28,663 bases of DNA. It comes from a virus. The position numbers and the translations under genes were made by a program. Location of the stretch: positions 1 through 28,663 of the IMG/VR virus record IMGVR_UViG_3300044631_002030, one strand, 5' to 3'. The notes under the pieces were generated by a model. The model had not been told where the DNA came from and searched no databases. It saw only the letters and a list, made by a program, of their open reading frames with translations. Shown here in pieces: positions 8,022 to 14,810 of this stretch. The first letter of the stretch is position 1. Every line of letters begins with the position of its first letter.

Positions 8022-8477
8022 CTATGTTAAAAACGTGTGACACGGAAGAATCGTGATCTCGACCCGCGGGTCCGCTTTATCCACATCGGCCCGATAGCTG
8101 CCCTCACGGACAATCGACGCCCGGTCGTCGGCAATCACCTCGGCGTGTTTGAGCGCGTCGAACACGAGGTTGAGCACGTTGTCCACGTCCCACCGCCCGA
8201 GCCCCATGGCGTGGCAGATGGTGACCTCAAGGCGACAGGCGCCGGCAATCGTCGGCCGCTGCTGCCGTTGCGCCATGAGTTGCTGCACCGCCGACGCCAG
8301 CCACGTCGAGGCGGCTTTGCTCTTGGCCAGTCCGCCGTTCTTGAACCGCCGCATGCTGTTCTTGCCCGATCGTGGGATGCCGCGGACCACAAAGGCCACA
8401 GGACGGCCGGAATAGGGCGAGCCTATGCCCTGCCCTTCTCCGGCGGGTTTAGTGGCTTTGCGAGGCCGCTGGGTCAT
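8022..8477 (-). CDS. rusA: RusA-family crossover junction endodeoxyribonuclease
   Basis: This 151-residue protein begins at the ATG overlapping the replication-gene stop (ATGA). It has the RusA pattern: an N-terminal FVVRGIPRSGKNSMRRF, a central helix TWLASAVQQLMAQRQQR, the strand LEVTICHAMG, then DVDN at 97-100 and FDALKHAEVIADDRA at 106-120. Asp97, Asp99 and Asp117/118 have the spacing of the catalytic Asp70/72/91 of Escherichia coli RusA. RusA is a metal-dependent homodimer that resolves Holliday junctions. In a phage it would resolve recombination and replication intermediates before packaging, which suits its place between replication and packaging genes. Length is slightly above the usual 120-130 residues because of a basic N-terminal tail. 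Confidence 0.93.
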   Translation of the reverse strand: MTQRPRKATKPAGEGQGIGSPYSGRPVAFVVRGIPRSGKNSMRRFKNGGLAKSKAASTWLASAVQQLMAQRQQRPTIAGACRLEVTICHAMGLGRWDVDNVLNLVFDALKHAEVIADDRASIVREGSYRADVDKADPRVEITILPCHTFLT

Positions 8478-9397
8478 GCGGCAGCCCCACTTGGCCACGT
8501 GCGGCCGTCTGGAAACGCCGCGTCGATCCGATCTGCCCAGGCTGGCACCGGTTTCTCCGGATCGCCGCGCATGCGGGCCCGTTCGTTTTGCTCACGGATC
8601 GTGCGGAGCAGGTCGGCATCCTGCTCGTCGGTGGTCTGTTGCAACGCATACCGCCCACGGTCCACCGCCTTGGCCCGCTTGACGAAGCCGCGGAACAGGC
8701 TCGGGTTCGGGTTCACGTGGAGTCCCTGAGCCACGAAGTCTTCGACGGCGGCCGCCAGCCGTTCTGGGCTTGCAGGTCGGTTGCCGTCCATGCTCAGGCC
8801 TGACGCCATGCCGCGGATGATGCCGGCCCATACGTCGGGGTCGGCCGTCTGCGCGAACAGCTTGGCCAGCGCCATGTGTCCGGTCGGGGCCACCATCGGC
8901 AACACGTCGCGAAGCCCCGATGACGACGGACAGGGAATTACATCATCGTCAGTGTTACTAGTAGTTACGTCTCGTCTCGTCTCGTCTACCTGACCGTTTT
9001 GGCGCCGTCCGCTGTTTTGGCGCGCGGACGGCGCTGTTTTGGCGCGCGCCGTTTCGGCGCCGTTTCGCATGGCTCGCTTGCGCTCAATGTCGGATTCGGC
9101 CTTGCGCAACGCCGCCCCGTTGTGCTTTTCCCACGCGCGGACGGCCCCCTTCTCGTCGCAGAGGTGCTGCCGAAAGGCCGCCCCAAAGACGCCCATCTTC
9201 CCGCCCCAGCCGGCCCATTGCTCAAGCACCACGTTATCTACATGGGCCACGTCGCCGTCACGAACGTGATCGGGGAACTCCATAAGCACGCAGCACACCA
9301 GCCCCACGGCTTCCGGCACCCGCACCTTGCACGCCGAGGCAATGGCGCCCATGCGCGGGTCGGTCTTCATTTTGGTCGCGATCCGGATCCAGTTCAT
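8474..9397 (-). CDS. Replisome organiser-like replication protein
   Basis: This 307-residue protein starts at the ATG overlapping the helicase stop. The N-terminus WIRIATKMKTDPRMGAIASA and the following 60 residues (VGLVCCVLMEFPDHVRDGDV, WAGWGGKMGVFGAAFRQH) match the winged-helix N-terminus common to phage replication initiators and replisome organisers, which bind origin DNA and load helicase. Residues about 100-160 are a low-complexity hydrophilic linker (Ala/Arg/Gln/Thr). The C-terminal half has FAQTADPDVWAGIIRGMASG and LAAAVEDFVAQGLHVNPNPSLFRGF, a helical region resembling DnaD/DnaT-like C-terminal domains. Its position between the primase-helicase and RusA supports a replication role. 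Which protein it loads and where the origin lies cannot be told from sequence. Confidence 0.75.
   Translation of the reverse strand: MNWIRIATKMKTDPRMGAIASACKVRVPEAVGLVCCVLMEFPDHVRDGDVAHVDNVVLEQWAGWGGKMGVFGAAFRQHLCDEKGAVRAWEKHNGAALRKAESDIERKRAMRNGAETARAKTAPSARQNSGRRQNGQVDETRRDVTTSNTDDDVIPCPSSSGLRDVLPMVAPTGHMALAKLFAQTADPDVWAGIIRGMASGLSMDGNRPASPERLAAAVEDFVAQGLHVNPNPSLFRGFVKRAKAVDRGRYALQQTTDEQDADLLRTIREQNERARMRGDPEKPVPAWADRIDAAFPDGRTWPSGAAA
8968..8987. repeat. Pentanucleotide tandem repeat, four copies of CGTCT
   Basis: Four exact copies of the 5-base unit lie inside the linker of the replisome organiser-like gene, where they encode part of VDETRRDV on the minus strand. Just beside it, at about 8995-9060, a GTTTTGGCGC-type unit recurs with about 21-base spacing and encodes the Ala/Arg/Gln-rich linker. 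Because five is not a multiple of three, loss or gain of one copy would shift the reading frame and truncate the C-terminal domain. Confidence 0.9.
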
Positions 9398-11109
9398 GCG
9401 CTCTCCCGGTCATACCATGCGGCCTTCGGGGCCGATGGGGTCTGTTCTAACAGTTGCAGGTTGAGCGTGTCCATCCGGACGGCAATCGACGCCGACGGCC
9501 CGTGCCGGTTCTTTTCGAGCAGGACGCTGAAGTTCTTGCCGTAGAGGTCTTCGGTCTTGGCGCTCTGGTCAATCAAAAGCACTTGGTCGGCGTCGTTCTC
9601 GATAGCCGATGAACCGGCGAGCCCGAAGATGGTCGGTGGTGCGCCCTTCTCCGACGTGGTCGAGCGGTTGAGCTGCGACAGCAGGAGCGTGTTTACATCC
9701 TGCCGATAGGCCACCGACTGCACGGCCGCAGACACCTGGCGCATCGCGTCATCCAGCTTGGCGCCCGCCACGCTCACCAGCTGCGCATAGTCCACGATCA
9801 CCAGACGACATCCGGCATCGACGGCCCGCTGCATTAACTGATGCACGGACGGCAAGTCTCGCGTCGGGCGTTCGGCCATCCAAAGGTGCGCCCCTGACAC
9901 CTCGAGCTTGTCCATGAAGCCGTAGGACGCCGCCGTAAACGCCCCCGGGTCAAACGAGGCGCCCGGCTCCAGATCACGCAGCTTTCGCCCCGTGGCAATG
10001 CCGAGAAGCCGAAGCAGCAGTTGCTCGCGGGACATTTCGAGCGAGACCCAGCCGACGCTGTGGCCGTTCCGCAAGGCTTCAGCGGTCATGTTGAGCGCGA
10101 TGAGCGACTTGCCGGCGCCCGCCCCACCTGCGGCCACGATATGCCAGCCCCGCGCCAAGCCTTGGCCACCGCCGTACATCCGACAGGCGCGATTCCACAC
10201 GCTCCACATGGTCGGCATGGCGTCGACGGGCTTGGACGCCTTCTCCATCATCCCTTCAAAGATGCCGACCGTAATCGGCACCAGCGGCGACGACTCGCGC
10301 GGCGAAGATTCGACCGGCGTCGGGTGGTTCCGCTGGTGCGTCTGTCCGATCGACTGCACCAGCGCCACCACTTCGGTATCATCGAGCGGCGGGCTGACCT
10401 TGGTCGCGTTCACGGCGCGCACCAGCTCGAGCACCTCGTCGGCGCCGTGTTGCTTGGCAAACAGCCGCCCCGCGTACGCCGTCAACGCTTGGTTGCGGCC
10501 GCCCGACCCGACGCCAGTAAAGATCACATCAACGGCCGACTGTGGCGCCGCCGCCAACACAGGTTGAATCGATCCCACGACGCCCGTAATGCGCTTCGCA
10601 ATCGATTCGGGCAGCGCGGCCGGCGCCAGCTTGCCGGGGTGCTTCCCGTTTGCCCATCGATACGAGCCGCCGTTCGGATGGATGGACGGCGGCGCGACGA
10701 TGTACCCCCCTTCGGCGCGCACGTCGAGCTGAGGGCCGAGCTTGCCGGCGCTGTTCCGGATCTCTGGGGCGCCGAGGAAGAGCAGGTGACGACCCTTTCC
10801 CGTGTGTGACTCCACGGTGTCGGGCAGGGTGCCGTACAGCGCGAGCGCCGCTTCGCCGTCTACGCCGTCCACATCGACCACCACCAGCCCCGAGGCGCCG
10901 CCCGTCGTGAGCCCGATGTTGGCGTCGGGGTACTTGGACCACCACGCCGTCACGGTCTCCGCGTCGGCGCTTGCGTCCTTGAGGCCGTTGCCGCCTTTCG
11001 CCTTGGAGAGCAGCGGGATTTTTTCACGTGGAACAAGCGGGAACACGGTCCATCCGAGGGACGCATAGAACAGCGCCGCAGCGCCCAAAGAGCCCTTCGG
11101 AAAGGTCAC
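9394..11109 (-). CDS. Primase-polymerase / DnaB-like helicase fusion
   Basis: This is a 571-residue protein from the GTG that overlaps the upstream stop (GTGA); a longer frame exists but lies inside the preceding HNH-like gene. Residues 1-180 are a bifunctional primase-polymerase (Prim-Pol, archaeo-eukaryotic primase fold): GWTVFPLVP, VVVDVDG with Asp79/Asp81, SHTGKGRHLLF with the conserved His, and EGGYIVAPPSIHPNG. Residues about 200-260 form a linker helical domain. Residues about 285-571 are a RecA-fold replicative helicase of the DnaB type: Walker A GGAGAGKS (328-335), VSLEMSREQLLLRLL (355-369), Walker B LVIVDYAQLV (436-445), LLLSQLNR and DADQVLLIDQ. It would synthesise primers and unwind the phage fork. 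The gene is followed directly by the replisome organiser. Confidence 0.95.
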   Translation of the reverse strand: MTFPKGSLGAAALFYASLGWTVFPLVPREKIPLLSKAKGGNGLKDASADAETVTAWWSKYPDANIGLTTGGASGLVVVDVDGVDGEAALALYGTLPDTVESHTGKGRHLLFLGAPEIRNSAGKLGPQLDVRAEGGYIVAPPSIHPNGGSYRWANGKHPGKLAPAALPESIAKRITGVVGSIQPVLAAAPQSAVDVIFTGVGSGGRNQALTAYAGRLFAKQHGADEVLELVRAVNATKVSPPLDDTEVVALVQSIGQTHQRNHPTPVESSPRESSPLVPITVGIFEGMMEKASKPVDAMPTMWSVWNRACRMYGGGQGLARGWHIVAAGGAGAGKSLIALNMTAEALRNGHSVGWVSLEMSREQLLLRLLGIATGRKLRDLEPGASFDPGAFTAASYGFMDKLEVSGAHLWMAERPTRDLPSVHQLMQRAVDAGCRLVIVDYAQLVSVAGAKLDDAMRQVSAAVQSVAYRQDVNTLLLSQLNRSTTSEKGAPPTIFGLAGSSAIENDADQVLLIDQSAKTEDLYGKNFSVLLEKNRHGPSASIAVRMDTLNLQLLEQTPSAPKAAWYDRESA

Positions 11110-11603
11110 ACGGCCTCCTGGTTGGCCGCTTTCACGGACAGCCACAGCCGACGCAGGTTCGCGGCGCCAAGGTACCCCAGCAATTGCGCCGCGTGCGCGG
11201 CTGGATCGTATTCGGTACACAGTCCAGGCGTCACAATGGTGTGCCACTGTTCGTGACACGGCCGGCAGAGGTACACCGTCGGCCACGATTCGCACGCCTC
11301 ACCGAAGAACTTGCGAGGGGCGATATGATGCACCTCGCACGATGCCCATTTGTTACAGCGTTCGCAGTGCCGAAACCACGCCGTCGGCCGGATCGGCGCC
11401 GCCTCAAGATCAAGGCCCGCGAGTTTTTCATGATCAGACGGCAGCCAGAGCCCGGGGTGCCACAGCAGTTCCTTCGTCACCCATCGCGCGCACTGGTCGC
11501 ACCACGCCCCGAATTGCGGCAACGCGCCGTTGCGCGCCAAAAACGCGCCGCTGTGACGGCACTCGCGAGGCCGCGTTGTCAAAATGCGTCCTAGTGATTC
11601 CAT
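11106..11603 (-). CDS. HNH-like zinc-binding protein
   Basis: This 165-residue protein has a strong Shine-Dalgarno (GAGGTGAG) before its ATG. Cysteine pairs CDQC (35-38) and CERC (about 80-83) are followed by CEVHHIAPRKFFGE, an HH motif that matches the first His of HNH nucleases, then YLCRPCHEQWH as the second zinc pair and final His. Together they indicate an HNH-type fold, probably DNA-cutting, although the central Asn seen in most HNH motifs is not obvious here. Possible roles are a nicking enzyme for replication or recombination, or a homing nuclease. It overlaps the small upstream ORF by 13 bases and the primase-helicase by GTGA, so it is co-translated with the replication genes. Confidence 0.75.
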   Translation of the reverse strand: MESLGRILTTRPRECRHSGAFLARNGALPQFGAWCDQCARWVTKELLWHPGLWLPSDHEKLAGLDLEAAPIRPTAWFRHCERCNKWASCEVHHIAPRKFFGEACESWPTVYLCRPCHEQWHTIVTPGLCTEYDPAAHAAQLLGYLGAANLRRLWLSVKAANQEAV

Positions 11604-11788
11604 CGTCTCACCTCACACAAAGCGCCCCGCGCCTCCGCGTGACCCCCCACCGCTTGCGCCGTGGGCACGGAGACGTCGGGGCGCCAATGCTCCAGACGTT
11701 CGGCGTCGGTGGGGTCAACACCGACCATCCAGCATACCCCACACGCCAACCCAAACCAACCCCGCACGCCCCGCGCGGTGTCCATCAC
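11591..11788 (-). CDS. Small unknown protein (about 64 residues)
   Basis: This is a short frame whose possible starts are a GTG overlapping the winged-helix stop (GTGA) and an ATG directly after it, giving 65 or 64 residues. A longer frame exists upstream but is a Gly/Arg-rich shadow of the winged-helix gene. The protein starts MDTARGVRGWFGLACGVCWM and contains two nearby cysteines, ERLEHWRPDV and a terminal Cys (ALCEVRRWNH). I recognise no family. GGGGGGCGGC before the start is the same ribosome-binding element that precedes other genes in this block, which favours translation. It ends 13 bases inside the HNH-like gene. Confidence 0.5.
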   Translation of the reverse strand: MMDTARGVRGWFGLACGVCWMVGVDPTDAERLEHWRPDVSVPTAQAVGGHAEARGALCEVRRWNH

Positions 11789-12291
11789 GCCGCCCCCCGT
11801 GGATGCGCGAAGTCCGTCGCCGTCTCCACGTGCGCCGTCGTCGCCGCCGGCAACCCCAACGCCCGCGCCCTTATGGGGTGGATCCATGCCCCCGGCGTCC
11901 ACTCCTCGTCGCGGTGCGGCCGTCCCTGCGCCCGCTCGCCGTCCACCGCCACAATCCAATGCCGCACGACCGCGCCCGTCGTCACGGTGCGAATCCGTCC
12001 CGCCGCCACCTCGCGGCCAATCGTGCGGTCCACAACCGACGGCGCCTTGTCATGCAGCGCCGCCCGCACGCCTTCGGCCGTGATGCCGGGCGAGCTGCGC
12101 ACCACCGCCCGAATCCGCGCGATGATGGGCTTCCGGTTCGCCTTAGGCGTCACCAGCGCCGGACCCAACGCCCAGCCGCGCCGCATGCGGTCGCGCAACG
12201 TCTCGCGGTCCACCACGCACCGGTCCTTCACCGCTTCCCACTGTTCCGCGGTATCGCGGAAGTCGCTGTCGCGCCTGCGGCTCGGGCTCAT
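11785..12291 (-). CDS. Winged-helix protein, third of three paralogues
   Basis: This 168-residue protein starts at the ATG overlapping the methyltransferase stop (ATGA). The N-terminal 45 residues are basic and include a short helix-turn (EAVKDRCVVDRETLRDRM). Residues about 55-112 form a winged helix: PIIARIRAVVRSSPGITAEG, VRAALHDKAPSVVDRTIGRE, then AAGRIRTVTTGAVVRHWIV as the wing. It shares with the two genes at 13037 and 13474 the PG(I/A)T turn, the GR-x-x-RT-type wing and a C-terminal -RGAA; with the 13474 protein it also shares a W(V/I)HP(Y/I)R patch (GAWIHPIRAR). Such proteins bind DNA, often as repressors. Target and function are unknown; the link to the neighbouring methyltransferase is positional. 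Confidence 0.75.
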   Translation of the reverse strand: MSPSRRRDSDFRDTAEQWEAVKDRCVVDRETLRDRMRRGWALGPALVTPKANRKPIIARIRAVVRSSPGITAEGVRAALHDKAPSVVDRTIGREVAAGRIRTVTTGAVVRHWIVAVDGERAQGRPHRDEEWTPGAWIHPIRARALGLPAATTAHVETATDFAHPRGAA

Positions 12292-13040
12292 GGTGCCCCC
12301 AAGTCAAGCGTTTCCTGAGAACACCGGCGTGCGGCGATTTCGCAAAAATGCTCGGACACCTCGCACCCAATAGCCCGCGCGCCGACGTTCTTGGCGGCTA
12401 AAATCGTTGTGCCGCTTCCCATGAAGGGGTCTAGCACCGTCCCGCCAGCGGGCACGATTTCAAGCATACTCTGCATTAGCTCAATCGGCTTTTGCGTGAT
12501 GTGCTCGCGAGCCGTACCGCTCGGAACGTTGTAACTATAAAAGCCCGGAAACCCGCGCCCTGTAAGCTCTCTCGGCCCATTTGTTCCCCAGACGACATAC
12601 TCGCACTTATTGGCCCAGCGGCCTTGGGTTGGCCGTGCGCTAGGCTTGTGCCACGGCACAATGCCGCGCCATACGTAGCCGCCCGACTGCAGCCCCATAG
12701 TGGCAACTGGCAGTTGCCGCCAATCGCAGAAAAAAGCGGCAATCCCTCCGTCTACAATTACGCGTTGCGAACCGTGCAACCATGCCCCGCACCAAAACAG
12801 CCACCCCATCTGATCACGGCTGTCCCCGCTAAAGGCTTCAAGATTGCCGCCGCTTTCGCTGCCCGTCTGAACATACTTGGTGTGGACATCTTGCAAACGA
12901 TCACCGCGTATCATGCCCCCAGACGAATACGGTGGGTCAGTCATTAGAACATCCACGCTATTAGACGGCAGTTCGCAAAGGACGGACAACGCTTCCCCGT
13001 GGTAAATCGTCACCGAGCCGTCTTGATAGTACGGCTTCAC
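12288..13040 (-). CDS. DNA methyltransferase (N6-adenine or N4-cytosine)
   Basis: This 250-residue enzyme starts at the GTG overlapping the upstream stop (GTGA). The catalytic motif IV TDPPYSSGG is at 34-42 and the AdoMet-binding motif I DPFMGSGTT at 204-212; motif IV preceding motif I marks a beta-class amino-methyltransferase of the N6_N4 family (DpnA-like fold). HITQKPIELMQ at about 180-190 is the usual motif before the AdoMet loop. DPPY is commonest in adenine-N6 enzymes but is not exclusive. No cognate restriction gene is visible, so it is an orphan, possibly protecting phage DNA from host restriction or marking it for packaging or regulation. The coding DNA looks more AT-rich than its neighbours, which suggests recent acquisition. 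The recognition sequence cannot be read from the protein. Confidence 0.95.
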   Translation of the reverse strand: MKPYYQDGSVTIYHGEALSVLCELPSNSVDVLMTDPPYSSGGMIRGDRLQDVHTKYVQTGSESGGNLEAFSGDSRDQMGWLFWCGAWLHGSQRVIVDGGIAAFFCDWRQLPVATMGLQSGGYVWRGIVPWHKPSARPTQGRWANKCEYVVWGTNGPRELTGRGFPGFYSYNVPSGTAREHITQKPIELMQSMLEIVPAGGTVLDPFMGSGTTILAAKNVGARAIGCEVSEHFCEIAARRCSQETLDLGAP

Positions 13041-13477
13041 GCCGCCCCCCGCGCAAACGGCGACCCGTAGTCCACCATCGGCGCCCGTCGCATCAGCACG
13101 ACCGGCGGCGCCACCACCACCGGCGCCACGGCGACCACGGCGGCCATCGTCACGGCGTACGTCGGCCGCTCGCCCTTGGCGCCCTTGGCCACAAGCGTGC
13201 GCGTCATGCGCCCTTCGCGGCACTCCCGCGCCACGGCGTAGTAGACCTGCAACGGCATGACGTCAAGCCGCGCCGCGAGGTCGGCCGTGGTGATGCCTGG
13301 CGTCTCCGTCACGAGCTCGCGCACGCAGTCGGCGATGCTGGTGTACGATCGCGTTGGCGTCGTCGCCGCCTTCAGCGCGTCCCACCCGTCCAGCACACGA
13401 TGCCGGAATACGTGGTAGGGCACCACGGCCCGCGACTCCACGGCTGGCCATTGTTGGCTTACGCGGTAGGATCTCAT
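13037..13477 (-). CDS. Winged-helix protein, second of three paralogues
   Basis: This 146-residue protein begins at the ATG overlapping the previous stop (ATGA). After a region rich in aromatics (YRVSQQWPAVESRAVVPYHV), residues about 44-95 form a winged helix: SIADCVRELVTETPGITTAD, LAARLDVMPLQVYYAVAREC, REGRMTRTLVAKGAKG. The PGIT turn and GRMTRT wing align with GITAEG and GRIRT of the 11785 protein. Residues about 115-130 are a Val/Ala/Pro-rich stretch (VVAVAPVVVAPPVVL), too polar-broken for a clear membrane helix. It ends DYGSPFARGAA, close to DYASPLRGAA of its upstream neighbour. It directly precedes the methyltransferase and is coupled to it by GTGA, so joint expression is likely. Function beyond DNA binding is not known. 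Confidence 0.75.
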   Translation of the reverse strand: MRSYRVSQQWPAVESRAVVPYHVFRHRVLDGWDALKAATTPTRSYTSIADCVRELVTETPGITTADLAARLDVMPLQVYYAVARECREGRMTRTLVAKGAKGERPTYAVTMAAVVAVAPVVVAPPVVLMRRAPMVDYGSPFARGAA

Positions 13478-13896
13478 GCCGCCCCCCGCAACGGTGACGC
13501 GTAATCGAGCGGGACCGTCTGTCTTGTGCTCACCGTGCGGCCGACGCGATACGGATGCACCCATGGATTCGGCGCCGACGCCGCGCTGTCGGCCACCTCA
13601 AGCGCCGTGAGCGACTGAATCGCGCCCGACTGCACGAGCGCCACCAGATCGTTCTCGGCGAACCACAGGCACGCGATGCCGTGCTCCGTGGTCACGCGCA
13701 CGCTCCGCGTAAATCCGCGGTCGCGCCAGTGCTCAAGCGCCTTCTTCACGCTCAGGTCTTCCAAATGCAACGCCCGCGCAAGTGTCCGCACCGTCGCGCC
13801 GGGATGCGCCACGATGCCCGCCGCGACCGCATGCCGAATGGTCGCCCGACGCACGCGGGCCGCGTCGCCGCCGCGCGGCGCTCGATGTGCTGTCAT
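13474..13896 (-). CDS. Winged-helix protein, first of three paralogues
   Basis: This 140-residue protein starts at the ATG overlapping the membrane-protein stop (ATGA). Residues about 18-65 are a winged helix: IRHAVAAGIVAHPGATVRTL, ARALHLEDLSVKKALEHWRD, RGFTRSVRVTTEHGIACLWF. The HPGAT turn corresponds to TPGIT and SPGIT in the two paralogues downstream. The C-terminal half has NPWVHPYRVGR, matching GAWIHPIRAR in the 11785 protein, and ends VPLDYASPLRGAA. The divergence is high except in the helix-turn, the WxHPxR patch and the tail, suggesting old duplication with different DNA targets. No ligand-binding domain is visible. Confidence 0.75.
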   Translation of the reverse strand: MTAHRAPRGGDAARVRRATIRHAVAAGIVAHPGATVRTLARALHLEDLSVKKALEHWRDRGFTRSVRVTTEHGIACLWFAENDLVALVQSGAIQSLTALEVADSAASAPNPWVHPYRVGRTVSTRQTVPLDYASPLRGAA

Positions 13897-14099
13897 TCCC
13901 ATGCCGTGGCCCCTCCCGTACGTGCCGTGCGGTCCTCGTTCCACACGCGCGCGAGCACGCCTGACAACCAGTCGCGCAGTTGCGTCACCGTGAGGAAGAT
14001 GCCCGCCATCACAAGCACGGTGAGCAGCCATAACGCCGGCACGGTGATTGTGAGGGTTGCCACCTCGCCGCTGATCGTCACGCCTAGTGTCGGGTTCAT
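13893..14099 (-). CDS. Small single-pass membrane protein
   Basis: This 68-residue protein starts at an ATG overlapping the upstream stop (ATGA). A short polar N-terminus (NPTLGVTISGEVATLTI) leads into one hydrophobic segment at about 21-41 (VPALWLLTVLVMAGIFLTVT), followed by a charged amphipathic tail (QLRDWLSGVLARVWNEDR). One membrane span with a charged C-terminus is compatible with a class III-type holin, a superinfection-exclusion protein or a membrane anchor. Nothing nearby is a lysis gene, so holin is only one option. It heads the winged-helix/methyltransferase block. Confidence 0.7.
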   Translation of the reverse strand: MNPTLGVTISGEVATLTITVPALWLLTVLVMAGIFLTVTQLRDWLSGVLARVWNEDRTARTGGATAWE

Positions 14100-14362
14100 G
14101 GCGTAAGCTCCGAAAATGCCGTGTAGCGCCACTCGCACGTTAGCGCCGCATCCTTCCGCAGCGCGTCCCGCTCGGCTTCCGCCGCCTCCGCTCGCTTCGT
14201 GGCAGCGGCGAGTCGTTCGCCCAGCGAGGCAATGCACCCGCTGCGTTCCATGTGCCAGTACACAATGGAATATTCGCCCAGCGAAATAGAAAACGCATCT
14301 TCGTCGGTCATCGTGCCACCGCAGTCCTCGCAGATCATCGGCTCTTCAGTCGCCTCACTCAT
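14096..14362 (-). CDS. Small zinc-finger/coiled-coil protein
   Basis: This 88-residue protein is preceded by a strong Shine-Dalgarno (GGAGAGGAG); its start lies 8 bases inside the upstream gene. CEDCGG at 11-16 with Cys43 and perhaps His37 suggests a small metal site. Residues about 48-72 are a coiled coil (LAAATKRAEAAEAERDALRK) ending in the motif ERDALRKDAALTCEWR. Closely similar ERDxxRKxAAxxCxWR segments occur in the 16405 protein, and ERDALRK in the 14807 protein, so three proteins of this cassette share a building block. Similar short phage proteins are usually annotated as hypothetical; no function is known. Confidence 0.7.
   Translation of the reverse strand: MSEATEEPMICEDCGGTMTDEDAFSISLGEYSIVYWHMERSGCIASLGERLAAATKRAEAAEAERDALRKDAALTCEWRYTAFSELTP
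14151..14173. repeat. 23-base direct repeat, copy 1 (coiled-coil codons)
   Basis: This is an exact 23-base match to 14976-14998. On the minus strand both copies read through the same frame and encode ERDALRK in the coiled coils of two different small genes, so the repeat marks shared ancestry or recombination between them. Confidence 0.9.
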
Positions 14363-14810
14363 GCTCCTCTCCGGTTGTAGGCTGCACCGCCAACGCCCTG
14401 TCATCCGTGACCGCCACCAACATCCGCAAGCACCCCACGGGGTCGATGGTGTCCCATGTGGTTACGCGTGCGACTTCGTATGCGTATACGTCTGAGGCTG
14501 CGGATGAGGCTTTCACTATCGCCACCCGCTCCCCTTCATGCTCGCGCCCAGTGCCAGCCGCCAGCACCAGCAACTCCCGCCACGCAGCACTATCTCGGAT
14601 CGTCGCTGGCATCCGGTCCTGCACTTCAATAATCCAGCGACCTATGACCACACTCATGCAGTCGGGCACGGTGTCAGTCAGCTTGCCAGCGAGTGCAAGA
14701 TTCAACGCGGCGATGCTGCACGCCTGTTCTTTGCTGCCAATGCCTACCGCCAGTTTCGGCATCGTCGCCAAGGTGTTACGGATCGCGGTTTCCTGCTCGG
14801 TGGTAATCAC
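14355..14810 (-). CDS. Unknown phage protein (151 residues)
   Basis: The gene starts at GTG (GTGA overlap with the upstream stop) with GGAGAAA as ribosome-binding site. The protein is mostly alpha-helical by eye: EQETAIRNTLATMPKLAVGI, KEQACSIAALNLALAGKLTD, then CMSVVIGRWIIEVQDRMP, RDSAAWRELLVLAAGTGREH. The C-terminus VTDDRALAVQPTTGEEHE carries the peptide AVQPTTGE that also ends the next gene upstream. I recognise no family with confidence. It is the largest member of the small-gene cassette and may be an anti-defence or host-takeover protein, but no motif shows this. Confidence 0.75.
   Translation of the reverse strand: MITTEQETAIRNTLATMPKLAVGIGSKEQACSIAALNLALAGKLTDTVPDCMSVVIGRWIIEVQDRMPATIRDSAAWRELLVLAAGTGREHEGERVAIVKASSAASDVYAYEVARVTTWDTIDPVGCLRMLVAVTDDRALAVQPTTGEEHE
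14368..14392. repeat. 25-base direct repeat, copy 1 (C-terminal codons plus ribosome-binding site)
   Basis: This is an exact 25-base match to 14817-14841. On the minus strand each copy encodes AVQPTTGE near the end of one gene and at the same time supplies the GGAG of the next gene's Shine-Dalgarno site. Confidence 0.95.
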
